A stretch of DNA of 64,000 nt from Brienomyrus brachyistius (Eukaryota; Chordata; Actinopteri; Osteoglossiformes; Mormyridae): contig NC_064539.1 in NCBI RefSeq assembly GCF_023856365.1, positions 25,943,493 to 26,007,492 on the forward strand, written 5' to 3'. The notes beneath the pieces were generated by a model that saw only the letters and a program-made list of their open reading frames with translations, was not told the origin of the DNA and made no database searches. The first letter of the stretch is position 1, and each line of letters begins with the position of its first letter. The position numbers and the translations under genes were made by a program. Positions 47,951-58,800 of the stretch are shown in pieces.

Positions 47951-48835
47951 TTGAGGAAAATAATCAATGCTTACCATTAATTATTAATGTTAATTTTCGG
48001 TTTTCCGCAGAGTGTATATGCAGTCATGCACAATAACAACATGTTTGTGAAGCACAGCTGGTTTGCAGGTCTAATTACAGGTTAAATAAAACCAGCTGGG
48101 CTTCACAGGTGGCATAAGCTGCTGGGAAAACAGGCAGCGACCCAAGAGAGCAGAGCAGTAATTGCCAGAAATTTTGATTTGTTTGTTTTGAATTCGGCTT
48201 GAAATGGAATTCTGTGCGTTGCATTTATCAAACATAATGGTTTGCATTCCATTTTACCGGCATTTTTGAGGCCAAATAGATCAAGGATCCTTAATTTAGT
48301 CTCAGGACATACTTGTTCAGTTTGTTTTCTTTAGCATCCAGACATTTCAGATTTGCTGTGTGTAACAAGAGAAAGATTGGTGTGAGTTTGCACTCTCAGT
48401 CTGTTCTGTAGACGTGCCCCTCATCCCCCCTCGTCAGGTCTCCTTCTCCAGAATATGGAGTCAGCTGTGTCTCACTCCTGTTTCCCTTGATTGCTTTAGT
48501 TACTTAACCAGTCTAAACAGATCTCAAAGTGTGACGCATTGTTGATTATGTCCAGTTACTGAGCACTTCTCTGCCCCGCTTTTCCCCGAATGCCTGAGTT
48601 CCCTCATGTGTGGTTACATGCTCCTCCTGTCCCCCTACCCGATGAGTGAATGTTCCGAACCCTCCTCTCATGGGTGAGTATTTGTATCCCTCTCGCCACT
48701 GCTGCTGATGTGCCTGCCTTTCCTTTTCTCTCCCAGGATAGGTTCTAAAGATGGCAAATTCAAATCAGTTTTGATGCATTTACAACCAGTGTTTAAAAGC
48801 CCTTTCAAACATTTCGAAACATTGGCTGTTCATAG

Positions 48836-48975
48836 GGGGTGGTATGGTGGTGCAGTGGTTAGCACTGTTGCCTCACACCTCTGGGACCTGGGTTCGAGTC
48901 TCTGCCTGGGCTATGTCTGTGTGGAGTTTGCATGTTCTCCCCATGTCGTTGTGGGGTTTCCTCCAGGTACTCTGG
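48836..48975 (+). mobile_element. 3'-truncated GGAT-family SINE copy
   Basis: GGGGGTGGTATGGTGGTGCAG through CCTCACACCTCTGGGACCTG to TTTCCTCCAGGTACTCTGGT; the rest of the element is missing and non-SINE sequence follows. Confidence 0.85.
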
Positions 48976-48979
48976 TCCC

Positions 48980-50382
48980 CCATTATCACTTCAACCTTTG
49001 CTTTGACTTTATTCTCAAGGTCTCCCTTATTTACATGAGTTAAAGAATAAAGTTTTAAAAAGTTTTAAAAGTGTTTATTCAAAACCCCAACTTTCTTTCC
49101 CGTCCTGTGGGGCTTCAGTCAATTCTTCTCTTGTAATTATGTATTGTTTACCTGGCCAGCTTTCATGTATCTGTCTTTCAATGCTCCCATGTCACTGTAA
49201 CACATGTGAATGCATAAAGCTGTCACACCTTCTTGTCATATAAACCAAAGACCATTGCACTATAGCATTACTAGACTATACAAAGCTGAACAGCCACTGA
49301 ATGGATAAAAGGTCAGTGTGGAATATACATAGCTGTGGGGCAGCAGCAGGCCTTGCTGCAGTGGAAATGAAAGCTGCATTATCTGGTTACAACTCTATAC
49401 ATTTGGGTCAATCAAAAGTTTGGACTGTAGGTGTTCAACTGTTGTAGTTTACACTGTACACTGTATACTGTACACTGTACCACATCCATGGATTTTAAAT
49501 CAAATGAATCTCAGACCCTAGACCTATGTCTCTTGATGCCTCTTCCTTCATTAATCTACATTACCTACTGTAGCCTACATATTAGCATTGCATAAGCACA
49601 TATCAGTTTAGCTCACTTCATGTAAATGCTGAGCCCTAACTGCCTGTTCACTGCTACAAATTGACATCCTGGGTATTTGAGGCCTGTGACTCTGACCAAG
49701 AAAATGCAGCTGGAAAAAGCATGGATGTGTATAATGCAGTGGCTACTATGTTATGGTACAGATATATTACCTTTTTTTAAGACTTGAATAATTCTGCTAT
49801 TCCTCAACATTGGCTTAATAACATAAGTCATATAAGGACTGAACAGTGTATGATTTTTGATTACAACATTTTCCCCCCAAATTTGCTGAATTCATGTGCT
49901 ATACATGCACTAAATGGCACTCCCTTGAATATCTTTGTAAATCGGAACCTCTATATTGCCCCATTGTGTGTAAAGGTGTAGCTAACTGAACTGCCATAAT
50001 CCTGTTAACTAATGTAAGTAAAGCTAAATGATTGAAAAAGAGAAAATTCAGGACAATAAAACTGGGTGAATTATGAAAACTTTTATCTGCAAGTACTGTC
50101 AACCTGTTTCTGGCACCAGTGTGAATGTGGTAATATCAATGTCATATAAAATAAATACTACTCAGCATGTAAGGCTTATTTTTAATATGATTTTTTGGAA
50201 AATGCAATGAATGACATTTTGCTCTTTATGATGTTATCAGTGTCAAGCACAAATCCAATATCACACATTCGCATTTCATTAATGACAAAAGAAATTACTG
50301 CAATGCTAGCACTGGAAAATCATCCAGCTAATTCTTCCGTACAGTTCTCCTAGGATACCTTTGTGTTCTATCGCTGTTGTCA
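48980..50382. other. Intergenic DNA 3' of the GPCR gene
   Basis: AT-rich with a short tandem ACACTGTAC array at about 49448-49480. The last few hundred bases before 50383 are probably 3'UTR of the receptor, but no canonical poly(A) signal was fixed. Confidence 0.3.
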
Positions 50383-51390
50383 TTAGGTGCCGGTTGTTTC
50401 CGTCACGCTGCCGTTGCGGTTGGTTGTGAGCTCTTCCTCGGTTTTTTTCCAGTTGAGAAGTCTGCTGAAGAATTTCTGGAAGGTTCCGCTAAAGGCAGGG
50501 CTGGAAAAGTAGTAAACTAAAGGGTTCAGGACGCTGTTGAAGTACGTGAAACACACAGAAGTGTAGAACGCAAGGTTAGCCTCCTGAAAATAAGAGCATT
50601 CGTCGTACCACGCTTTGAGTATCCAAACGGCAATGCGAGACATGCTGCTGGGAAAGAAGCAGATGATGAACACCAGCGCAACAGCCAGCACGAAATGCAC
50701 GGCCCTCTTGATTTTGCCCTGAGTGTCCACCGTCTTGTTCTTTAATTGCCACGTTACGCAAACTGTGCAAAAACTGACGATGGCCGTAGGGATGAAAAAC
50801 TGAATGACATAGAAAATGTTGTGCCAAGTAGACAAAGGATTGAATCCCATACAAATGTTAAAGCTTTCACACTGGGTGCGATTATTATGGTCAAAAAAAT
50901 GCTTATCAGAGAGCAGGTATGCAGTGACGGCCACAACCAGCGCCCACAGACCGCAGGAGACGAATAAGGCGTATTTTAATCCCATATAGTTAATGCGGTT
51001 GTGAGGGTGAACAATCTTCAGGTAGCGGTCCACTGCCACTGCCGTGAGGAAGAAGATGCCTGCCGCTCTGTTAGCTGCCAACAGGAAGAGCAGGATGCGG
51101 CAAAATGCGTCGCCGAAAATCCAGTCCTTGCCGCGTCGGTAGTAGTCTGCTCGGAACGGAAGACAGAAGATAACTACTGAATCAGCCACTGCCAGGTGAG
51201 TGAGATACACGGCATTGGGTTTCCATACTTCGAGGCGAAGGATGAACATACACAGGGCGACAGAGTTCCCCAGCAGCCCAAAGATGAATTCTAAGATGAG
51301 GACCGGAGGTAGAACCTTATCCAAAATTGGTGAATCAAATGCACAACATACAGTAGAATTTACCATCATGGAAATGTTCAGATTTCTCAC
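50383..51390 (-). CDS. Hydroxycarboxylic acid receptor-like class A GPCR, intronless
   Basis: A single 335-codon frame with seven hydrophobic segments. Landmarks: N-glycosylation sites N5 and N11; CC at 15-16; TM1 GNSVAL (41-46); TM2 LAVAD (66-70); Cys97 for the TM3-ECL2 disulfide; DRY at 121-123; ECL2 CESFNIC (174-180); TM7 NPLVYY (289-294). Family signs are KVLPPVL.LEFIFGLLGN in TM1, AVDRYLKIVHPHN, KIKRAVHF in TM6 and VYYFSSPAF after TM7, which agree with HCAR1/2/3. Arg108 in TM3 (LAANRAAG), Arg252 in TM6 and Tyr283 in TM7 stand where HCAR2 has the carboxylate-binding Arg111, Arg251 and Tyr284. Such receptors couple to Gi and sense lactate, 3-hydroxybutyrate or related acids. OXER1/GPR31-type receptors are the closest alternative. 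The exact paralogue and ligand are not decided. Confidence 0.9.
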   Translation of the reverse strand: MRNLNISMMVNSTVCCAFDSPILDKVLPPVLILEFIFGLLGNSVALCMFILRLEVWKPNAVYLTHLAVADSVVIFCLPFRADYYRRGKDWIFGDAFCRILLFLLAANRAAGIFFLTAVAVDRYLKIVHPHNRINYMGLKYALFVSCGLWALVVAVTAYLLSDKHFFDHNNRTQCESFNICMGFNPLSTWHNIFYVIQFFIPTAIVSFCTVCVTWQLKNKTVDTQGKIKRAVHFVLAVALVFIICFFPSSMSRIAVWILKAWYDECSYFQEANLAFYTSVCFTYFNSVLNPLVYYFSSPAFSGTFQKFFSRLLNWKKTEEELTTNRNGSVTETTGT

Positions 51391-52295
51391 TGTTGTTTCT
51401 GTGACGTGAACGAAAGAAATGAAGCAACAGGATAGCAGTGTTCTGTGCTATGCATGAACCTTAAGTTTTAGAGAACCGGTTTTTATTTGTGCACTTGCTA
51501 ATGAGGTACAGTGACATCGAGGGACCATTATTCCCAGATTCCCAGAGACTTTGTTTTCAACAGAGATACAGAACATTACTCCCAAGGGATAAAACTTCAG
51601 CTTTTTTTTTTGGATTTTTAAGTAGCAAGTATGTAAATAATACATAAAAGATGTAGTATTCAAAGAAATATTGTAAATTACAAAGAGATTATAGTAACAA
51701 TAACATGAAAAGTGCAGGAGTAAGAAGTAACAATTTATTGCAGGTTATTGCACATCTTTGCATGTTGAATAATTAGTTCTCTGATACTGCAGTGAAGATA
51801 CTTGTGGGCGTGAATGCTTCTATAGTAGCTGTTGGATAGTAGGAAGAAAAACAGATTGTTGATGCTGACTGACCTCCTTAGTGTAGCGTGGCACACACAC
51901 ACACACACACAAATTGTGCATTGGTGCAATGTACTTGTATGTGCGACCCTAACAACTAGTAAAATCTGAACAACTAGTAAAATCTACATTAACTGCGCCT
52001 TGGACCAGTAAATAGGTTTGGCAGGGTTAAATGTCAGCATGCACAGAAGTCCAGAAGGTAGAAAATTGAGGCAGTTACTTTTATATAAACGAATACAAAT
52101 TAAGTTTCTCCTTATCTTTTACGGTCAAACAATCTTTAAATTAACTGAATTCACCCTGAATCAATATTAAAGTTTATCTAACCTATTTCGATCAGCTAAT
52201 TAATAGTCAAATGAAATTGCTTTCTATTTATCTTATTTAATTTAATAGACCCTTTTTTGCCAGTTTCGGATAAACTTCAAAACCATTCATACAAC
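51391..52295. other. Upstream region of the GPCR gene
   Basis: AT-rich, with a short CA tract at 51894-51911 and a short duplication (AACTAGTAAAATCT twice near 51955-51985). No defined promoter element is claimed. Confidence 0.35.
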
Positions 52296-52601
52296 CAGGG
52301 ACAGATTATGGCTTGTGTGGGCCCCTGGGCAAAACGTTTGTGAGGGCCCCCCCCCCCACCACCACCACCACCACCACAACCACCACAATTCAAGGGCCCT
52401 TGGCAGCCAAACGCCCTCCCTATAGGGTCAGGGGCCCTTGTAGGCAGAGGATCAAAGAATGTAGGCCCTCTAAAATAGACAAACGAAAATACATTGTTGA
52501 TAAGCGTTGCAAATTGTTTTGGGCTAGGGGCCCCACTGCCCCCTGCACCCCAAGGGCCCATGGGCAGCGGCCCCGCTGGCCCGGTCCGTAATCCGTCCCT
52601 G
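52296..52601. mobile_element. 306-bp hAT-type MITE with perfect 8-bp target duplication
   Basis: The left end CAGGGACAGATTATGG and the right end (reverse complement CAGGGACGGATTACGG) are inverted repeats. CATACAAC stands directly before (52288-52295) and after (52602-52609). The interior is rich in GGGCCC blocks and a (CCA)n tract and cannot code for a transposase. Confidence 0.92.
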
Positions 52602-52609
52602 CATACAAC

Positions 52610-54650
52610 AACATAAACTCAAATTCATGCAATACTCAGTTCAGTGCAGCAAATGAGAACGATGTACAAGGTGTCGCCATGTCGTACGAATTCACTAGTA
52701 TACAGAACATGAACAATGAGTAAAACCAAAATAACAAACCTGTCCCTCTTACGTCACAGATGCACTTGCTAGGAATTCTGCGCCTTGGTTCAGGCATGTT
52801 CCACTCTCTCTTTTTTTGCAAAGTGTTGTGTTCTCTGGGGGGGGCACTTGGGTATTAAAAATAAGGTGTTGGAGGCAGAAGTACACGGAACATCACCTTT
52901 TATTATACTACACCACTGACAGCTTTTGACAGCTTTTTTGCTAATGGAGGTGCACACATACGTGCCCAATTCAAGATCCGCCTACTCACTTTGTTGAAAG
53001 TATCAAAAATGCACAGAGGAAAGCATTCTAATGATAACTTGTTTTTATTTATTTTTTTGTAATTTGTCTCTCTGTTGTGTCATCTCTGGTCCATGCTAAT
53101 CTATGGTAGATGTGTCTTGAGTGCACATTGTGGATGCAGTTCACACGCACTGGATCAGAGTGTAATGTTTTATAGTTACCGCATTTGACATGCGTCAATT
53201 CCATGAGGTCTCTGTTGAGCTCTTCCTGGTTGCTGCATATGACTGACATGGAAGTGTAAGTCTGCCGGTTTGTTGCTCTTCTGAAGTGATTGCGCTAGTT
53301 TGGCATAGTGACGCATCCTCTGTGATTCATGGAAATCATTTTGTTGTATTTATGATATTTTATAGTTTTATAGTTAATTTTGGGGAGAGGGTGCAGAAGG
53401 GGGGCCAATGGAAAGTGTAGCCTTGGGGCCCTTGAACTCATCGATCGGCCGCTGCTCAAGGGAGGTGATCGCACAGCCTGAAACACAGCGTTAGCGCACA
53501 ATTCCATATTCTGCCTCTGCTGTCATGTTTTCTTTAGGCAAGAACACAAATCACTAAGACATGAAATTAAAAATGAATTCAAGAGCTATCGAGCAAATTG
53601 AGTACACAAAAAAAAATAAATCATGTGCATGTGTTTGCGATTTTGTGAGCTCAATTTACATGATGTAATGCACTGCGGCCACAAAAAAACAAGAATTTGA
53701 TACTTTGATTTGATGCGTTTAACCATTTTCCCCCAAAGAGGCAGCCAAAGATCAAAGAACACAAAATCAGATCTCTAAGTCTTCATTGAAAATAGCCCAT
53801 AATAAACCATTAGTTGGTATGAAAAGTATATTTTTGCTCAGGTTTTGCTTAGCTTTGTTATTTTCATCATCTCTGTAACGGTTGATGAAATACTTTTACT
53901 TTTTACAGAAATATATACCAAATATATCAAAAATTTATTAATTACAGCAGAGTCTAAATTGAACAGTTTAAACAATTAAGTTGTATAATTTAAGTGTGTC
54001 TTCAAAGTCATTTTAAAAATGAATATGTTACGGTAATGTCTGTGAGAAAGACACATACTCCCTTTTGTGTTAATTCTACATTAATTTAGGGATTCAAGGT
54101 TTGAATTAAAGGTTTAACTGCATAATTTACCAAACAGTAGAACTTCCATATTAGAACTATTGAATATCCAGTGTGAAACAGCTTGGCACAAGCCCAAAAA
54201 AAGAAAAATTAACCTAAAACTATCAGACTCAGAAAGCATAGATACACAGAGTGTGGATAAAACAGAAAAACCGACTTTGAACTAACCACAATCACAATAT
54301 CACAATTATACATGCAGCTAAAAAGGTGTCCCACAGGCTGAATGCCAATTATCAGTATGAGTCAGCTCTAAAAGGTGACCATTAGCACTTTGATATGCGA
54401 GTTTAAAAAGCAACATGAAGCTGCTACCAGTTACAAAGAGACTATAGGGAGTTGGTGCCCAAATTTTACAAGCATTAGTCACAAAAATTGGAAAATTGAG
54501 TAAAGAGGAATAGTCTCAAAATTCACGACAGCATATGTTGAACCGTTCCACAAAAGAACAACGGTCATAAGTCTGATTCCACAGACAGAACCGAGAAACA
54601 CAAAATAATTGCTAAATACCATGAAGTTCTCTTGAAAATACCACAGCACT
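52610..54650. other. Intergenic DNA, mostly unassigned
   Basis: AT-rich. A GC-rich patch at 53385-53440 (GGGGGGCCAATGGAAAGTGT, GGGGCCCTTG) looks related to the interior of the MITE at 52296 and may be a fragment of the same family. Confidence 0.35.
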
Positions 54651-54659
54651 GAATGAGCA

Positions 54660-55500
54660 TCTCTACAGGTCTCAACAACTGCAGGGTGAACTGCACAGCA
54701 CTGGAATTTATGGCAGGGCTGCCAATTAGAGATGCAAGTCCAGGGCATGAGGAAGAAAAACGGTGCAAGAAGCACTAAACCTGGACCCCTTGGGAAGCCG
54801 CCACACAGGAATCATTTTAGACGGGATATTTCGAAATGGCTCAAAGGCTGATATTAAAGTGCCAAGCTGGCATCAGTATTACAAGATCTGCCTTGGAACT
54901 TCTGGTACATTGTGAAGCAGCCAGATTAGTGAACTTGGTGAAACTGTAAATGACCTGACAGTCCCAGGAAGATCACTGTAGTGGATGATGGAATAATACT
55001 TTTAAAGGTCAATAAAAACTCATTAAATGATGAACAGATCAAAAGGTATCTATGATGTAGTTGTACACGTTTCAAAGACTACCGTACAGAGAAGGTTTTA
55101 AGATTCACCATGAGATACAGACCACTGACAGGCATCGTACATACACTTGGTTGGCTCCAGAGTTCTGGAACAAAGTGCTATGGTAGATGAGGGAAAAAAA
55201 ACATGTATGAGTGATAGAAAGAAGAAAGTGGAACAGCTCAGGATCCAATGTACGGCAGCTCATCTGTCAAACAGTGAAGGTTCGGTTATGGCTTATAGGT
55301 GCTTAGCTGCCAGTGGAACCAACTCACTGGCAGAGCATCACCAGGGAAAATGTGAAATGTCTTGTGATCTCTGTGGATCAGATACTCCAGTGGGCCTGAA
55401 AAGGACCAGCAGCAAAACACTGATGGCTTTTGTTTCATTTTATGATTTTCCATTTTCTGGAGCCTTGAAATCGGGGCACCGTACAAAGGGTCCTGCTTTC
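54660..55500 (+). pseudogene. Decayed Tc1-like transposase copy
   Basis: Broken + frames carry Tc1 features in order: a helix-turn-helix-like RLILKCQAGISITRSALEL near 54835, a PRKITVVDDGIIL block near 54965, HVSKTTVQRR near 55070, GSRVLEQSAMVDEGKK near 55150 (the region of the first catalytic Asp) and GSVMAYRCLAASGTNSL at about 55280. Stops and frameshifts separate them. It ends about 370 bases 3' of depdc1b. Confidence 0.75.
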
Positions 55501-55510
55501 TAGGCAGGTC

Positions 55511-55516
55511 TTTATT
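55511..55516 (-). other. depdc1b: Possible depdc1b poly(A) signal
   Basis: Minus-strand AATAAA about 360 bases downstream of the depdc1b stop codon; the only canonical hexamer seen there. Confidence 0.4.
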
Positions 55517-55874
55517 GACATAAACCGACTCAAAATTTAAAGGTGTGGCACCTTAGTATGTTGACCTGTATTGAAATGAAGAGCCTAACGAAAGACAAAA
55601 AAAATGTGCTGTTACCCAGATACTTATGCTTAGCATTGTACATAGCAATAAAACAAATATCCTTGGTGACCGTTAACTAAATGAATCACTTACGGGTTCA
55701 ATTTAATCTACTTGGCAGAATTGATCGAATTTCATTTACAGTTCTATCAGGACAAGAGGTATATTTTTTTAAAAAACATTACCACCAGACTGCTTATTTA
55801 CGTAAACATTCATTCTCTTCTAGTCTGGATTCCATTCGTACTTCTGTTACTGCGCGTAGCCCTTTCAGAAAGTA

Positions 55875-58800
55875 TCAAGCTCTAAAGCTCCAGCTCCTCT
55901 GAAAGGGCTTCTTCAGAGTGACGATCATCAGCTGAGGTCTCCGGAGGAGAGGTGCTGTCGCTGCCTCTTCCCTTTCTGCTGTAGGGAACCGTCTTCTGAA
56001 TATCTCTGGGTAAGACCTCTGGAACTGCAGAAGGGACACGTCAGACCGTGTTCCACAGTCACACTTCAGGAACAGCAACAGAGGACTGGGGTTATCAGTG
56101 ACTACCGCATCTGTAGGCCAATACACATTTGGTTTGGATTAAGGGTTTCCCAATGAAACGCACTGGAAAATATACCTTTTTAAAATGTATAATTTGTGCA
56201 ACACTGAAAAATAGAAATTTTATCAACAGAAAGATCTGGCAGAGATAATGAATAATAATTTAATTATGGCCAAAATAGATTTAGAAATGTTCCTCCGAGA
56301 ACTAAAATTGCAAATATTTTTAAGGCCTTGGTCAAATGAACTGGAAATTAAAACTTTCTTTTTTTTTTAATCTTTAATGGCAAGTTAGGAGAGGGACTGC
56401 AAATGGACAGAAGCTAGAAGAACCATCTCTAAACTGAATGACATACCTGCTTTAACTTTTTCTTCTTTTGCTTGGCTGTCAGCTCCTTGTCTGCAATGAT
56501 TCCATCCAGACGCTCTAGAAAGGGATCCTGTGAACCATGTGCCTTCTGCTCTCTGAGCTCCTTCTCGTAAACGTACATACAGGAGGACGGCAACAGAGGG
56601 GAGGCCTCAACACCTGAGTAATTAATCTGAACACACACACACACACACAATCATGAACCACAGGCAATTTAGAAACCTCGTTTAACTCGAGACATTAGCT
56701 TAACTCTTAGATATAATGAAACAGTTGAATCTTGCAGTAATACGTCCTGCATGCCAGTCTAAATTAATCTAATTCCAACTTCAGATCCTTCATGGGTTGA
56801 CAAGTGGGGGGGGGGTGACTTGAGCCAGAGACAAGTAGGGAGTCACTGCAATCAGTTTATGATCGTCTCAAAATCAGCTTCTAGAGCTCAGGCGAAAGTA
56901 TTGGTGGCAAACCACGATAATGTTGAAAACCATGAAAAGGGCCCATCGTTAAAACTGCAAAGTTTGCCAAATTTGGTTTCCCATGACTGACAGAACCAAA
57001 AACTTGGGTTTAGCACAAGCTGTTGATGATTTGAACCCGGCAGACTATTGTGGTCCTTGCGACGACATTTCACGCACATGCAGTTCCACATGTCGATATT
57101 AACATCGCACATCGTACAAGCCTATGAGGCCCGCAGAGTGGTTAACGCTGTCACCGTGCACTGCCGCTTTGAGTCTGTACAGTTCACATGTTCACCCGGT
57201 ATGTGCACACTCATTAGCGATTCCTCCAGTTTCCTACCACTGTCCAACAACATATGACTTAAGTGAACCGGAGTGCCAAAATTGACGATATGTGTGACTG
57301 AGTGTGCACTAATTGCAATGTATACTAGACAATTACTCGATGAATTGTCACATTAAAAATCAGTAGATTACTCAATTATTGATATAATTGATAGCAACAG
57401 ACCTAATTGATACAAACTAACAACTAATGAAATTTAGCTACTAGTAATTACACGACAGCTTACCTGAACCCTTCGCAGATGCGCAATGTGCTCCTCAACT
57501 GCCTTCTGCAAACGGCTTGGAACTCTAAAGACATCTTCATAATTGTCCATCATAAAAGTGACTAGCTTGGTGGCCAGCAACTCATCAAGGTCAATCTCAT
57601 CAGCTGAACAAAGAATGGAGCGTGAAAAGGTCTGCACCATCTGTTCAGGAGCATACATCGGTGAATGTGTTGGCAAACACATGATGACAATGTAGCAGCA
57701 CAAGTCACATTACTATTAGCTTGCATGGAAAAGAACATCAGGTGTATAGGACAGTGATTCAAATTAATATGAGTCCTTCAGATATAATATGTTTCATTTT
57801 TTAAATATTTCACTTGGACTCAAGATGCATAAGGTATGAGATCCCAAAACCAGAAGATGCAAGAGTGGAAACCTCACAGAGGGGTTAAAAAACAGAAGAG
57901 CAGGAATGAGCGACTGAGCAGCCATACCAGCATTCGAGTGCCGACGGCGCTGTTCAGCGCTGGAAGCCGTGAGTTTTTACACACGCGAACCATGAGGTGC
58001 AGCAGCAGCTGGAGCTTCCGTCGCTGGGCAGGGGGCAGCAGGAGGCAGCAGAGCTGAAGGGCTTCGCTAGTGGCCTGACGTTTCTCGATCAGACCTGTCA
58101 CAGATAAGAGAGAACCAGCAAAGCTCCACTTTAGCAAGTATTCGCATAAAGGTTCATGAATAAGTGTGTCTTAAAGTACCACAAGTATGGCACCTAGTGC
58201 AGTGGAAAAGCTCCCTTAAATTTTAAGACTTCATAAGACTTTAAGGCCTTAATTGGTACGACTAGAATTTAAGACATTAAGACTTTTTAATGCCACACAC
58301 CTTGAATACAAGCAAAAAATCAAATTAAAATTTCAAAAACTATTTTAATTTAATTTAAATTGTTTTTTTATTTTTTAGTTGAATGATTCCACCCTACTAA
58401 TCAAAAACATTCAGGAAAGGATAGACTCACCAAGGATACTGACAAAAACGTCATAGAACTGGAAAGTTAAAAGTGGTTCATCAAGTTCCTGAAAGTAGTC
58501 TGCCACTGTCCTCAGGATGTCCCTCTCGAACCCAGGGTACGTGGATTGCTTAGTGTGACCATCATCAGGCCCTGGACAGAGACCAATCAGTTCCTTATAA
58601 CAGAAATCAACAAACTGGCAAAAACCATCACAGACACCCAGATACCATAAACAACAAATACTACCAATCTCAAATGAATGGAAAACATACCACAGTACAA
58701 TCGATACTTACAGTTTGCTAAGCATTTCATAGCAGACAAAACCCACTGGGGTAGATCCTCTGTGTACAAAAATAATACAAAAAATACAATTTATTTTCAG

